Of a stretch of 64,000 nucleotides of DNA, positions 17,701 to 26,701 are shown one piece after another (positions within the stretch are counted from its first letter, which is position 1; each line of letters begins with the position of its first letter). This DNA is from Micromonospora zingiberis (lineage in GTDB: Bacteria > Actinomycetota > Actinomycetes > Mycobacteriales > Micromonosporaceae). The notes under the pieces were generated by a model, which worked only from the letters and a program-made list of their open reading frames with translations, did no database searches and was not told the DNA's origin. The stretch lies in contig NZ_SJJR01000001.1 of NCBI RefSeq assembly GCF_004331455.1, positions 1-64,000 on the forward strand. Direction: 5' to 3'. Position numbers and translations under genes: made by a program.

Positions 17701-17832
17701 TTGACCATCACCCGGATCAGCGGCCGCATCCAGCAGCGACTCGGGGTCGAGGTGCCGCTCGACGCCTTCTTCGAGACCCCGACCATCGCCGAGATCGCCG
17801 AGATCATCCGACAGTCCGAGAAGGAGTCCTGA
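14746..17832 (+). CDS. Nonribosomal peptide synthetase, single module C-A-T
   Basis: A 1028-residue synthetase. The GTG at 14746 is preceded by GGGAG at 5 nt; a TTG 12 bp upstream is less likely. Domains: condensation (about 5-430, intact HHLAFDG near 124), adenylation (about 450-930, YTSGSTGRPKG near 584, YGPTEATVY, YRTGD, KIRGHRIELGE) and carrier domain (GGHSL near 982, the phosphopantetheine attachment). There is no thioesterase or epimerase, so the chain must be passed on, most simply to the C domain of the 1856-residue enzyme. Specificity residues by eye (D-I-V-Q-V-G-G-V-Y-K) match no code I recognise; the leading Asp indicates an alpha-amino acid. The ACP gene starts 2 bp after its stop. 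Confidence 0.92.
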   Translation: MGTAEATYAQHAVWFTEQAGAAGTAYHMALGVRFGAELDRRALVAACAALTERHPILTARIAGDHDGTPRLAPADTRTSVGFGELTDARIAEEIARPFDLGTGPLARFTLLTGADGGHLLLVTAHHLAFDGTSKDVLARDLATAYDAARQGAPTDPPPRADGYAGLAAAEQQRVAVDLPAARAYWARHWSGPGDVVLPGLRRLPSSAEPGVAVAADLPADLVDDVDRVAGSLGVSRFELLFAALHALLARYGNRGIPVGVALSTRTPDEADQVGLFVNELPVAADATEGTFREHALALRARLREMYRHRAVPLAHAVTGLRPAPALTPVSIGYRRRGAEPVFPGVTSQVEWTLFSGAARNALHVQIVDAPTGITVSLQHSPTAIDTDAVRRIGAHLRTLLAAALTDPDRLVAQLPLLPDDELDQVTRAFNDTARSYPAEATVPALFAARVAADPDAPAVVDGDLTLSYRQLDEATRRLAASLRQRDIGPGALVAVTLDRSWQAVVTLLAVLRSGAAYLPIDPAHPPARQETVLADAAPALVVTGTATASDRPTLALDTVVLLDGPVPAAPAEAADADALAYVLYTSGSTGRPKGVAVRHAALANMLFGVRDLLGSDPTHRWLHLTSLSFDISTVEVFLPLVTGGRVVVASTVSALDGAGVLALVGAAGVTHAQATPSGWRVLLEAGLGGSGEAAAPPLVAVAGGEALPVTLARELRARTARLINGYGPTEATVYATMADLPADPAEVTIGRPLPNVRAYVLDEAGHPAPIGLPGELHLAGAGLAVGYLRRDDLTAQRFVPDPSGLVGGRLYRTGDRCRWLPDGRIEFLGRTDHQVKIRGHRIELGEIDARLLDHPGVAEAVTVLWSDGDEPRLVAYLVPRPDTAVEPADLRRHLAASLPQAALPADYVPLDRLPLSPNGKVDRNALPAPAPRTTGPADAAVADTADTAPADDDPLLAQLRLIWQEVLRIPDVGVHEDLFDLGGHSLTITRISGRIQQRLGVEVPLDAFFETPTIAEIAEIIRQSEKES

Positions 17833-17834
17833 CA

Positions 17835-18107
17835 GTGGATGGCACCGAACTGCGTACCCGGGTCGCGGCCCTGGTGAGCGAGGCCACGGCGGGGGAGGTG
17901 TCGGCGTCCGACGTGCTGGCCGGCGGCTCCATGATCTCCCTCGGCGTCGACTCACTCGGGTTGCTGCGCCTGGTCGACGCGATCGAGCTGGAGTACGGCG
18001 TCGAGGTCGAGCTGAACGACGGCGGCCGTACCCTGGACAGCCTCGACGACCTGGTGGCGTTGCTGGTCGCCGCCCGGTCGGAAGATTCGCCAGCGGCCCA
18101 GGGCTGA
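17835..18107 (+). CDS. Acyl/peptidyl carrier protein
   Basis: A 90-residue four-helix carrier protein whose GVDSLGLL motif places the phosphopantetheine Ser at residue 40. The GTG start has AAGGAG upstream inside the end of the synthetase gene, so it is translationally coupled. It is the last gene of the plus-strand operon and the only free carrier there. It is the natural partner for the stand-alone AMP ligase: charged ACP would donate the starter acyl group to the condensation domain of the 1028-residue enzyme. No phosphopantetheinyl transferase is encoded nearby. Confidence 0.88.
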   Translation: MDGTELRTRVAALVSEATAGEVSASDVLAGGSMISLGVDSLGLLRLVDAIELEYGVEVELNDGGRTLDSLDDLVALLVAARSEDSPAAQG

Positions 18108-18135
18108 TCCGCGGGTACGCCGAGCCGCAGGCCCG

Positions 18136-18179
18136 ACGGTGGGGCGCTTTCGTCTAAGTGGACGAAAGCGCCCCACCGT
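18136..18179 (+). terminator. Strong hairpin terminator closing the NRPS operon
   Basis: A perfect 19-bp stem (18136-18154 with 18161-18179) and a 6-nt loop begin 28 bp after the ACP stop. This is one of the most stable hairpins in the window and fixes the downstream limit of the operon. Confidence 0.85.
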
Positions 18180-18253
18180 GCGTCGTAAGTATCGACGGTT
18201 GTGGCGGAAAGCGTTAGTCTCCCAGCCAGGCGGCCATTGAGGTGAGGAGTGCC

Positions 18254-18925
18254 ATGTCCCGAAAGACCGGAAGGCCCTCCTATCTGCTCGCTCCGCCGGC
18301 ACGGACATCGCGTCCCACCACCCGGCTGCTCCTCGGTGCCGCTGCGGTAGCGCTGAGCGCGGGTCTGCTCGGCGGGCTGATCGGATACTCCGTGGGACGG
18401 CCGAGCCAGGCCGAGGCGGGCATCGCGCAGTTGCAGGAGGCCGAAGCCGAGCGCGACGTGCAGCAGATCATCGAACTCACCGACCTGGCACATCGGACCG
18501 GGGGCGAGCTTTCGCCGATTCTCGCGGCTATCCGGCAGGCGTCGGACGCGGGACGTCCACCCGAGGCGGCGCAGGTCCGTCAGTGGCAGCAGACCATGCG
18601 GAAGTTGACCGAGCAGTTCGCCGATCCGCCCTCCGGTACGACCGCGACGAACGTCGCCCGAGGCGGTCTGCGCAGCGCGGTGGCCCAGGCCGCCCTCGCC
18701 GTCGACGCCCTTGCCCTGCCCGCTGCGGCCACGGGAACCGGTGAGCAGTTGGCGCTGGTCGCCCGACAGGCGGCCCTCGCCGTGACCATGTGGTCGGTGG
18801 CCGCCACCCAACTCGATCAGATCAACATCGATGCCGGGCAGGGTCACCAGCACGTGCACCTCGACACCGGGGGAGCCGACGGCGCCTTCGCCCCGGACGG
18901 CACGCCCGAAGGGCACAACGACTGA
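18254..18925 (+). CDS. Membrane-anchored hypothetical protein with long helical ectodomain
   Basis: A 223-residue protein. The ATG at 18254 follows GAGGAG at 4 nt; the GTG at 18242 is part of that ribosome site. One hydrophobic segment (about 24-48) after a basic N-terminus suggests a single-pass anchor with the rest outside. The ectodomain is predicted mostly helical (repeated Ala, Gln, Glu), and the tail is rich in His, Asp and Gly (GQGHQHVHLD), which might bind a metal. I recognise no family. It is separated from the NRPS operon by the terminator, so I do not assign it to that pathway. Confidence 0.65.
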   Translation: MSRKTGRPSYLLAPPARTSRPTTRLLLGAAAVALSAGLLGGLIGYSVGRPSQAEAGIAQLQEAEAERDVQQIIELTDLAHRTGGELSPILAAIRQASDAGRPPEAAQVRQWQQTMRKLTEQFADPPSGTTATNVARGGLRSAVAQAALAVDALALPAAATGTGEQLALVARQAALAVTMWSVAATQLDQINIDAGQGHQHVHLDTGGADGAFAPDGTPEGHND

Positions 18926-20622
<1,697 letters not shown>

Positions 20623-20633
20623 CCTCACACGCT

Positions 20634-20666
20634 CGTCGGCCGTGCGGGTTCCCCGCACGGCCGACG
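20634..20666 (+). terminator. Hairpin terminator after the xylanase gene
   Basis: A perfect 15-bp stem (20634-20648 with 20652-20666) and a 3-nt loop start 12 bp after the stop codon. Confidence 0.8.
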
Positions 20667-20872
20667 TCGTATCCGGCCTGGCCCGGCGTGGCGCCGCGCG
20701 GTTACGGCGGTATGGCGGTAACCCGATCGCTCCAACCCCGCCACTTCGCCGGAACGGAGTTGACCAACGCGCCGCACCACCGCCAGCGCGTCGAGGTCGT
20801 GGTCCGGCGTGCTCACTCCATGGGGTGCCGAGGAACCCAGTTGACGAATCTGTCCAGCAGGGGAGCCGGGGC

Positions 20873-21190
20873 GTGGGACGGACGGATGTCACCGTCGCGT
20901 GCGGCGAGTTGCACGACCGCCTCGGCCCAGAGCGTCGCCAGATAGACGAGAAGATCCGTCCGGCGGGGGCCGCGCCAAGCTATCCGGGGCTGGACGGGCC
21001 GTTCGTCATCGCCGACCTGCCCGGTGGTGCGAGGGCGGCGCATGTGGACGGTCCGGCTCCCGCGCAGATCCTCGACCAGCCGTCTGACCTTGTTAACCTT
21101 GAGCGACGGTGGGAACGCATCCGTGGCGAGGCGCTTCCCCGGGGCCGGAGTCTGGATCTCCTGAGAGAAGCGGCGGCATCATGGACCTGA
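20873..21190 (+). pseudogene. 5'-truncated DUF5753 (XRE-type regulator) remnant
   Basis: The last ~75 codons match the end of DUF5753 regulators, with YPGLDGPFVIADLPG and a closing WERIRGEALPRGRSLDLLREAAASW. The helix-turn-helix domain and most of the DUF5753 core are absent; the frame upstream (20642-20970) reads as low-complexity Arg/Pro sequence. A GTG at 20873 with GGGGAG upstream could still express a 105-residue piece. Its stop overlaps the start of the DUF397 gene, which is the normal arrangement for this regulator/DUF397 pair. The locus therefore looks like a decayed member of a common actinomycete family, not a new gene. Confidence 0.65.
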
Positions 21191-21534
21191 CCGGGGCGCG
21201 GTGGCGCAAGAGCAGCAGGAGCGGCGGCAACGGCGGGAACTGCGTCGAGGTGGCCGACAACCTGTCCGGCGTCGTCGGCGTACGGGATTCGAAGGATCCG
21301 GCCGGGCCGGTGCTGGCCTTCACTCCGCAGGCTTGGCGGGCGTTCGTCAGAGAAGCCGCGGCATCATGGACCTGACCGGGGCGCGGTGGCGCAAGAGCAG
21401 CAGGAGCGGCGGCAACGGCGGCGACTGCGTCGAGGTGGCCGACAACCTGTCCGGCGTCGTCGGCGTACGGGATTCGAAGGATCCGGCCGGGGCCGGTGCT
21501 GGCCTTCACCCCGCCGGCGTGGCGGGCGTTCGTC
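21165..21534 (+). repeat. Tandem 185-bp duplication covering the DUF397 gene
   Basis: Two adjacent units (about 21165-21349 and 21350-21534) start with AGAGAAGC-GCGGCATCATGG and are almost identical for over 140 bp before drifting. The unit is not a multiple of three, so each copy reads into the next out of frame. Confidence 0.75.
21181..21375 (+). CDS. DUF397 domain protein, copy 1
   Basis: A 64-residue protein with the DUF397 signature: WRKSSRSGG(N), CVEVA near the middle, VRDSKDP, and F-x-AWRAFV at the end. In actinomycetes such small proteins are encoded just after XRE-DUF5753 regulators and are thought to act with them (development and antibiotic control in Streptomyces). Here the partner is truncated. 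The last codons (REAAASWT) come from the start of the second copy, because the stop lies inside the duplication junction. Confidence 0.75.
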   Translation: MDLTGARWRKSSRSGGNGGNCVEVADNLSGVVGVRDSKDPAGPVLAFTPQAWRAFVREAAASWT

Positions 21535-21558
21535 GCCCGACCCGCGTTGCGGCCCTGA
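21366..21558 (+). pseudogene. DUF397 domain protein, copy 2, frameshifted
   Basis: A second copy of the preceding gene, about 185 bp downstream and nearly identical for its first 130 bp. One extra G in the run after GATCCGGCC (near 21490) shifts the frame. Removing it restores DPAGPVLAFTPPAWRAFV and a stop at 21556-21558. As it stands, the frame runs on to 21641 and overlaps the GH43 gene end. Either a real pseudogene or, less likely, a sequencing error. Confidence 0.7.
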
Positions 21559-21619
21559 CCTGCTGCATGCACCGCGAGCACCCGGCCCCGCCAAGGGGCG
21601 GGCGCTCGCGGGTGGAGGG

Positions 21620-23263
21620 TCAGCGCGGCGTCGGGCGGTAGTCGAACCAGTCGAAGGACGCGCTGCCCTCGGTGACGTAGAGCCCGAACACCCGGCCGGT
21701 GAACCCGGCGGCGACTTCGGTGGACAGGTACCGGCCGTCGAGTTCGGCGAGTACGACCGGGCCGGTGTCGGCCAGCACCTCAAGGCTGACCGTGTCGCAG
21801 GCGGCGGGGCGTACGCCGAAGGGGGCTCCGGGGGCCGTGACCTGGTCGGCGGCGGTCACCGTCGGTGGGAGCAGGTCGACGGTACGGGTGGCGATGGCCA
21901 GGGTGACCGGGCCGGTCGGTACGGTCAGCTCGCCGAAGACCTGGCGGAACGGTCCCACCCGGCCGACGACCTGCACAGTGCCGCCACAGACCTCGATGTC
22001 GTAGTGGTGGGCCTCGTCGATGCGTACCGTCAGACCGGCCCGGCCGGCACCGGGGTCGACGTGGACGCTGGCCCGGCAGTCGTGGTGCTGCTGCCGCCGG
22101 ACGACCATTGTCGCGCCGGCCCGGTCGAGGGTGCTCCCGGCGGCGTGCAGGGTGAGCCAACCCGGCCGGTCGGTCAGCGACCAGCTGGCCGGCGGCCGGT
22201 CCCGCAGCGACATCCATTCCGGCGCGAGCCCGGCGGCGTCGAAGTCGTCCCGGTACCCACCCGGCCCGGCCGGCCCAACCCCGGGGGACGGCGCGGCCAA
22301 ACCGGCCGGCACGGCCCCGGCGGAGGGTGCGGCCCCGGCGGACGGCCCGGCATCGGCAGACGGCGCGGCCAGGGCGGGCGGGCTGCCGGCGGGCGCCGCC
22401 ATCACCTCCTCGACCGGGTCGACCACCGGCCAGCCGTCCACCCAGCGCACCGGTACCAGGAACGTCTCCCGGCCGAGCACGTGGTACGGCGGCCACTGGC
22501 CCTTGGCCCGGATGCCGAGCAGCACCAGCCACCAACTGCCGTCGGTGGCCTGCACCAGGTCGGCGTGACCGGTGGCCTGCACCGGCCGATTGGTGCTGCG
22601 GTGGGTGAGGAACGGGTTGACCGGGCCAGGTTCGAACGGGCCCCGGATGCTGCGGGAGCGGGCGACGGAGACGGCGTGCCCCGTGTGCGTACCGCCCTCG
22701 GAGACCAGCAGGTACCACCAGTCGCCGATCCGGTACAGGTGCGGGGCCTCCGGGTACTGCCCGCCGGTGCCCGACCACATCGGCACCGGCCCCTCCAGCA
22801 CCGTGCCGGCGTCCGGATCGATCCGGTACGACTCGACCCCCGAGAGGGTCAGCCAGCAGTCCCCGTTGTCGTCCCAGGTCAGCGACGGGTCGATGTGCGG
22901 CAGGTCGAAGTAGACCGGATCGGACCACGGGCCAGCCGGGTCGGTGGCGGTGACGAGCAGGTGGCGGCCGATGGTGACGTTGGTGGTGATCATCCAGAAC
23001 CGACCGTCGTGGTGACGGATGGTCGGCGCGTAGATGCCACCGGAGGCGTCCGTGTCCGCCGGCAGTTCGAGCTGGCTGGTCCGGTCGAGCACGTTGCCGA
23101 TCTGCCGCCAGTTGACCAGGTCACGGCTGTGGAAGATGGGTACGCCGGGGAAGTACTCGAAGCTGGAACAGACCAGGTAGTAGTCCTCGCCGACCCGGCA
23201 CACACTCGGATCGGGGTGAAAGCCGGCGACGACGGGATTGCGGAAGGTGGCGGCATCGGTCAT
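21620..23263 (-). CDS. GH43 glycoside hydrolase (beta-xylosidase/arabinofuranosidase type)
   Basis: A 547-residue enzyme with no signal peptide, so probably cytoplasmic and acting on imported xylo-oligosaccharides. The N-terminal five-bladed propeller (about 5-300) has the GH43 catalytic set: base Asp18 in HPDPSV, pKa-modulating Asp125 in HIDPSL, and acid Glu172 in PEAPHL. An Ala/Pro-rich linker (about 315-350) joins a C-terminal concanavalin-like beta-sandwich domain (DUF1349/GH43 C2 type), with YRDDFDAAGLAPEW at its start. It is convergent with the DUF397 copies. With the xylanase at 19267 it would complete xylan conversion to monomers. Xylosidase and arabinofuranosidase activity cannot be told apart from the sequence. 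Confidence 0.9.
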   Translation of the reverse strand: MTDAATFRNPVVAGFHPDPSVCRVGEDYYLVCSSFEYFPGVPIFHSRDLVNWRQIGNVLDRTSQLELPADTDASGGIYAPTIRHHDGRFWMITTNVTIGRHLLVTATDPAGPWSDPVYFDLPHIDPSLTWDDNGDCWLTLSGVESYRIDPDAGTVLEGPVPMWSGTGGQYPEAPHLYRIGDWWYLLVSEGGTHTGHAVSVARSRSIRGPFEPGPVNPFLTHRSTNRPVQATGHADLVQATDGSWWLVLLGIRAKGQWPPYHVLGRETFLVPVRWVDGWPVVDPVEEVMAAPAGSPPALAAPSADAGPSAGAAPSAGAVPAGLAAPSPGVGPAGPGGYRDDFDAAGLAPEWMSLRDRPPASWSLTDRPGWLTLHAAGSTLDRAGATMVVRRQQHHDCRASVHVDPGAGRAGLTVRIDEAHHYDIEVCGGTVQVVGRVGPFRQVFGELTVPTGPVTLAIATRTVDLLPPTVTAADQVTAPGAPFGVRPAACDTVSLEVLADTGPVVLAELDGRYLSTEVAAGFTGRVFGLYVTEGSASFDWFDYRPTPR

Positions 23264-23746
23264 GCGTATCGATGCTAGGCGTTGACCGGCGGTCAGCAGG
23301 CCCTGCGGACGTACGAGCGGGAACCCGGAGCCGTGACACCGAGGTCACGCAGGACGATCGACAGTCGACTGCCGTGCGACCGGCACGCCTTGGCGAAGCC
23401 GTTCTCGGTGTACTCGATCACGATGACCTGCGGGGAGGCGCGTCCTGAGCGCCGTCGTTGACTGCGGTTCAGGGCTGTCGTACCTTCACAATGACATCCA
23501 TCGATTATGGGCATGGTGGCTGAGCCGGCGCCTTGTCCGCCGGGCGGCCTCGGGCACAGTCGCCGGGCGAGATGGGCCGCGACCGTCACTGACCTGCGCT
23601 TCGGCGTCGGTCCGACCGTCGCACACGCCGCCGCCGGCTGCCGCAATCGGTACGGGGCCATTCCAGGTGGGACGGTCACCGGGTCGATGTGAACGCAAAC
23701 ATGCCGAGTTGCTTCGGTCGGCGGTCCGCTACCGAAGGAGAGATCC
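23264..23746. promoter_or_regulatory. 483-bp region upstream of the GH12 and GH43 genes
   Basis: No gene is supported here. A promoter-like pair, TTGACT (23458-23463) and TACCTT (23481-23486) with 17-bp spacing, points toward the GH12 gene but is 260 bp from its start. GAAGGAGA at about 23735 is the GH12 ribosome site. A minus-strand frame ending at 23293 lacks recognisable similarity and a ribosome site. Confidence 0.3.
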
Positions 23747-24895
23747 ATGGCGAAACGTCATCGCCTCGCGCTACTGGCCGCCACCGCGGCCGTCGCCGTC
23801 GTCACCGCCACCGTCGGGGTGGCCGTCGCCCATGCCGCCGCGGTCGGCTGCGCCGTGCGGTACGCGGTCTCCGCCCAGTGGCAGGGCGGCTTCAACGCCG
23901 ACGTGACCATCACCAACCTCGGCGACCCGGTGTCGTCCTGGCGGCTGACCTGGTCGTACGGCTCGGGCCAGCGGGTGACGCAGGCCTGGAACGCCACCGT
24001 GACCCAGGCCGCCGCCCAGGTGACCGCGACCAATGTGGCGTACAACGGCGCGATCGGCACCAACGGCACGGTGAGCTTCGGCTTCAGCGGGTCGTGGAGC
24101 GGCAGCAACCCGGCGCCGACCTCGTTCACGGTCAACGGGGTGAGCTGCACCGGCTCGGCCAATCCCTCGCCCACGCCGACCACCCCGCCGCCGATCGGCG
24201 ACTATCCGCCGAGCGCACGGCTGTGCAACAGCAGCGACCTGATCGACATCGGCAAGTACTGGATTCCCAACAACCAGTGGGGCGCGACCGGCGCCACCGG
24301 CAGCCAGTGCATCTGGACCAATGGTGGTTCCGGCGACCAGATCCGGTGGGGGACCAGCTACACCTGGAGTGGCGACCCCAGCAGCGTGAAGTCCTTCGCG
24401 GCGGCGATCCTCGGCTGGCACTGGGGCTGGCGGCGGCCGAACACCGGCCTGCCGGTGCAGGTGTCGGCGAACCGCAACGTCAACACCTCGTGGCAGTTCA
24501 GCGTCACCGGCAGCGGCAACATGAACGTCGCGTACGACATGTGGTTCCACCCGATGGCCAACCCGGGCTCCGGGGACCAACCCACCGACGAACTGATGAT
24601 CTGGTTGTACCGGTCCAACGCCTCCCCGGCCGGCAGCCGCCAGGGCACCGTCACCATCGCCGGCACCACCTGGGAGGTGTGGCGCGGCTACGTGGGCACC
24701 TGGAACGTCTACTCGTACGTGCGGACCAGCAACACCACCAACGCCACGCTCAACATCCGCGACTTCACCAACGACGTGGTCTCCCGTGGCTGGATGAGCA
24801 GTTCGAAGTACCTCACCAGCGTCCAGGCCGGACCGGAGATCTTCACCGGCAGCGGCCAGGTGCAGACCGGTAACTACTCGGTCACCATCGGCTGA
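23747..24895 (+). CDS. Secreted GH12 endoglucanase with N-terminal CBM2
   Basis: A 382-residue cellulase with signal peptide (cleavage near AHA-A, about residue 31), then a family 2 cellulose-binding module (about 34-135) with conserved W residues, NAT(V)..., GFSGSW and bounding Cys, a Pro/Thr/Ser linker (about 136-152), and a GH12 catalytic beta-jelly roll (about 155-382). The nucleophile Glu is in DELMIWL near 282 and the acid/base Glu in GPEIFTGSG near 364. The GH12 family hydrolyses beta-1,4-glucan with retention. ATG follows GAAGGAG. Module order (CBM first) is the reverse of the xylanase. Confidence 0.94.
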   Translation: MAKRHRLALLAATAAVAVVTATVGVAVAHAAAVGCAVRYAVSAQWQGGFNADVTITNLGDPVSSWRLTWSYGSGQRVTQAWNATVTQAAAQVTATNVAYNGAIGTNGTVSFGFSGSWSGSNPAPTSFTVNGVSCTGSANPSPTPTTPPPIGDYPPSARLCNSSDLIDIGKYWIPNNQWGATGATGSQCIWTNGGSGDQIRWGTSYTWSGDPSSVKSFAAAILGWHWGWRRPNTGLPVQVSANRNVNTSWQFSVTGSGNMNVAYDMWFHPMANPGSGDQPTDELMIWLYRSNASPAGSRQGTVTIAGTTWEVWRGYVGTWNVYSYVRTSNTTNATLNIRDFTNDVVSRGWMSSSKYLTSVQAGPEIFTGSGQVQTGNYSVTIG

Positions 24896-25056
24896 CCGGC
24901 ATCGAGAAGCATCATTGACCGCTACCGTTAACACTCTTTAAGATTTGGCTGCCTCGAGGAAACCGACCCTGTCCATCCGTACGTCCGGCTCGGCGCTGTC
25001 ATCGGCGCCGGCCCGGACGGCACGGCTGTCGCCACCTCCCAACGGGAAGGCCCTCG
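24896..25056 (+). promoter_or_regulatory. Chitinase promoter region
   Basis: A relatively A/T-rich patch holds TTGACC (24915-24920) and TTAAGA (24938-24943), 17 bp apart, with a GTTAAC palindrome in the spacer (24927-24932). The putative start site lies about 105 bp before the ATG. No terminator for the GH12 gene was seen here. Confidence 0.4.
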
Positions 25057-26433
25057 ATGTCCTCACCACGTCCCCGGCCCCGCTCGGCCCTGGCCGCCGG
25101 CCTGCTCGCCCTGGTCACCGCCGGCGCCACCCTCGCCGTCACCCCGACCGCGGCGCAAGCCGTGGTCCTGCCGAACAACTTCAAGAGCGTCGGCTACATG
25201 CCCTCCTGGACCGGCAACGTCAACTCGGTCCAGTACAACAAGCTCACCCACATCAACTACGCCTTCGTGCTGCCCAACAGCAACGGCACCCTGCGCGCGG
25301 TGGAGAACCCGAGCAAACTCTCCTCGCTGGTGTCACTCGGCCGGGCCAACAACGTGAAGGTCTCCATCGCCATCGGCGGCTGGAACGACGGCGACGACTC
25401 CGCCTTCGAGGCCCTGGCCGCGAACGCCAGCACCCGCACCACCTTCGTCAACAGCGTGGTCAGCTTCGTCAACCAGTACGGCCTCGACGGCGTCGACATG
25501 GACTGGGAGTACCCGGACCCGGGCGCCTCGGCCAACAACTTCAGCCTGCTCATGCAACAGCTCAGCAACGCACTGCGCCCGCAGGGCAAGCTGCTCACCG
25601 CCGCCGTGGTGGCCGAGGGCTACTACCGCGACGGCGTACCGACCGCGGTCTTCAACTACGTCGACTTCCTCAACATCATGGCGTACGACGGCGGCAGCCC
25701 ACACGCCAACTACGACTGGTCGATCAACGCGGTCAACGGCTGGAAGGCCCGTGGCCTACCGGCCAGCAAGGCGATCCTCGGCGTGCCCTTCTACAGTCGG
25801 CCCGGCTACTACACCTATTCCCAGTTGGTCGGCATGGACCCGGCGAACGCCAACCGGGACTGCACCACCGCCGGTGGCGCCCAGCAGTGCTACAACGGCA
25901 TCCCCACGGTCAAGCGCAAGACCCAGTGGGCGATGGCCAACGCCGGCGGGATGATGAACTGGGAACTCACCCAGGACACCAGCGGCGCCACCTCGCTGGT
26001 CAGCGCGATCTACGACACCGTCATGGGTGGCACCCCGCCGCCGACCGGCCGCACCGGCCAGATCACCGGCATCGCCGGCAAGTGCGTGGACGTCGCCGCC
26101 GCGAGCACCGCCAACGGCACCGCCATCCAGCTCTACACCTGCAACGGCACCAACGCACAGCGGTGGACGGTCGCCAGCGACGGCACGCTGCGTGCCCTCG
26201 GCAAGTGCCTGGACGTCACCAGCGCCGGCACCGCCAACGGCACCCCGATCCAACTCTGGGACTGCAACGGCACCGGTGCCCAGGTCTGGCAGGCCCAATC
26301 CAACGGCACGCTGCGCAACCCCGCGTCGAACCGGTGCCTCGACGCCACCGGCAACAGCTCCGCCGACGGCACCCGACTCCAGATCTGGGACTGCTTCGGT
26401 GGCGCCAACCAGGTCTGGCGCCTACCCGCCTGA
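25057..26433 (+). CDS. Secreted GH18 chitinase with C-terminal ricin-type lectin (CBM13) domain
   Basis: A 458-residue enzyme: signal peptide (cleavage near AQA-V, about residue 36), GH18 barrel (about 38-325) with SIAIGGW and the catalytic DGVDMDWEYP motif (acid Glu151), MAYDGG, and a closing NWELTQDT tryptophan. A short Pro/Thr linker leads to a beta-trefoil lectin (about 333-458) with three GKCLDV/QIWDC-type repeats for binding polysaccharide. GH18 enzymes cleave chitin by substrate-assisted catalysis. ATG preceded by GGGAAGG. It closes the block of secreted hydrolases. Confidence 0.94.
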   Translation: MSSPRPRPRSALAAGLLALVTAGATLAVTPTAAQAVVLPNNFKSVGYMPSWTGNVNSVQYNKLTHINYAFVLPNSNGTLRAVENPSKLSSLVSLGRANNVKVSIAIGGWNDGDDSAFEALAANASTRTTFVNSVVSFVNQYGLDGVDMDWEYPDPGASANNFSLLMQQLSNALRPQGKLLTAAVVAEGYYRDGVPTAVFNYVDFLNIMAYDGGSPHANYDWSINAVNGWKARGLPASKAILGVPFYSRPGYYTYSQLVGMDPANANRDCTTAGGAQQCYNGIPTVKRKTQWAMANAGGMMNWELTQDTSGATSLVSAIYDTVMGGTPPPTGRTGQITGIAGKCVDVAAASTANGTAIQLYTCNGTNAQRWTVASDGTLRALGKCLDVTSAGTANGTPIQLWDCNGTGAQVWQAQSNGTLRNPASNRCLDATGNSSADGTRLQIWDCFGGANQVWRLPA

Positions 26434-26511
26434 CCCCACCTTCCGGGCCTGACCTCGCCTACCGGCCCGGCCTTCGTACCGGCCTGGCCCTGTCTACCGG
26501 GCCGGGCCTGG

Positions 26512-26551
26512 CCGGGCGGCCTCGACCAGCGCGATGGTCGAGGCCGCCCGG
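26512..26551 (+). terminator. Hairpin terminator downstream of the chitinase
   Basis: A perfect 17-bp stem (26512-26528 with 26535-26551) and a 6-nt loop, 80 bp after the chitinase stop and next to the lectin remnant on the other strand. Confidence 0.7.
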
Positions 26552-26584
26552 TGTGCGGGCGCGGATACCGGTCAGCGGCCCCAG

Positions 26585-26660
26585 AGCCGCCAGGTCTGGT
26601 GACGTCCAGGCACTTGCCGGTCTGCTGGTTGACCAGCGTGTACGTGTTGGCCACCCCGGC
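26585..26660 (-). pseudogene. Ricin-type lectin domain remnant
   Basis: Read on the minus strand, this stretch gives VANTYTLVNQQTGKCLDVT, a clear start of a CBM13 beta-trefoil repeat, but it stops being recognisable within 25 codons and has no start or enzyme domain. It is probably the relic of a secreted hydrolase lost between the chitinase and the membrane-protein gene. Confidence 0.6.
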
Positions 26661-26701
26661 GACCGGCGTTGGACGTTGCCGTCGGCGGTGCTCCGGTCGG
26701 G

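Noticed and set aside
14692..17955. Minus-strand 1087-codon frame inside the second synthetase
   Set aside because: Same antisense effect; the plus strand carries all NRPS motifs.
23293..23748. Minus-strand 151-codon frame upstream of GH12
   Set aside because: No ribosome site, no similarity, and it covers the GH12 promoter region.
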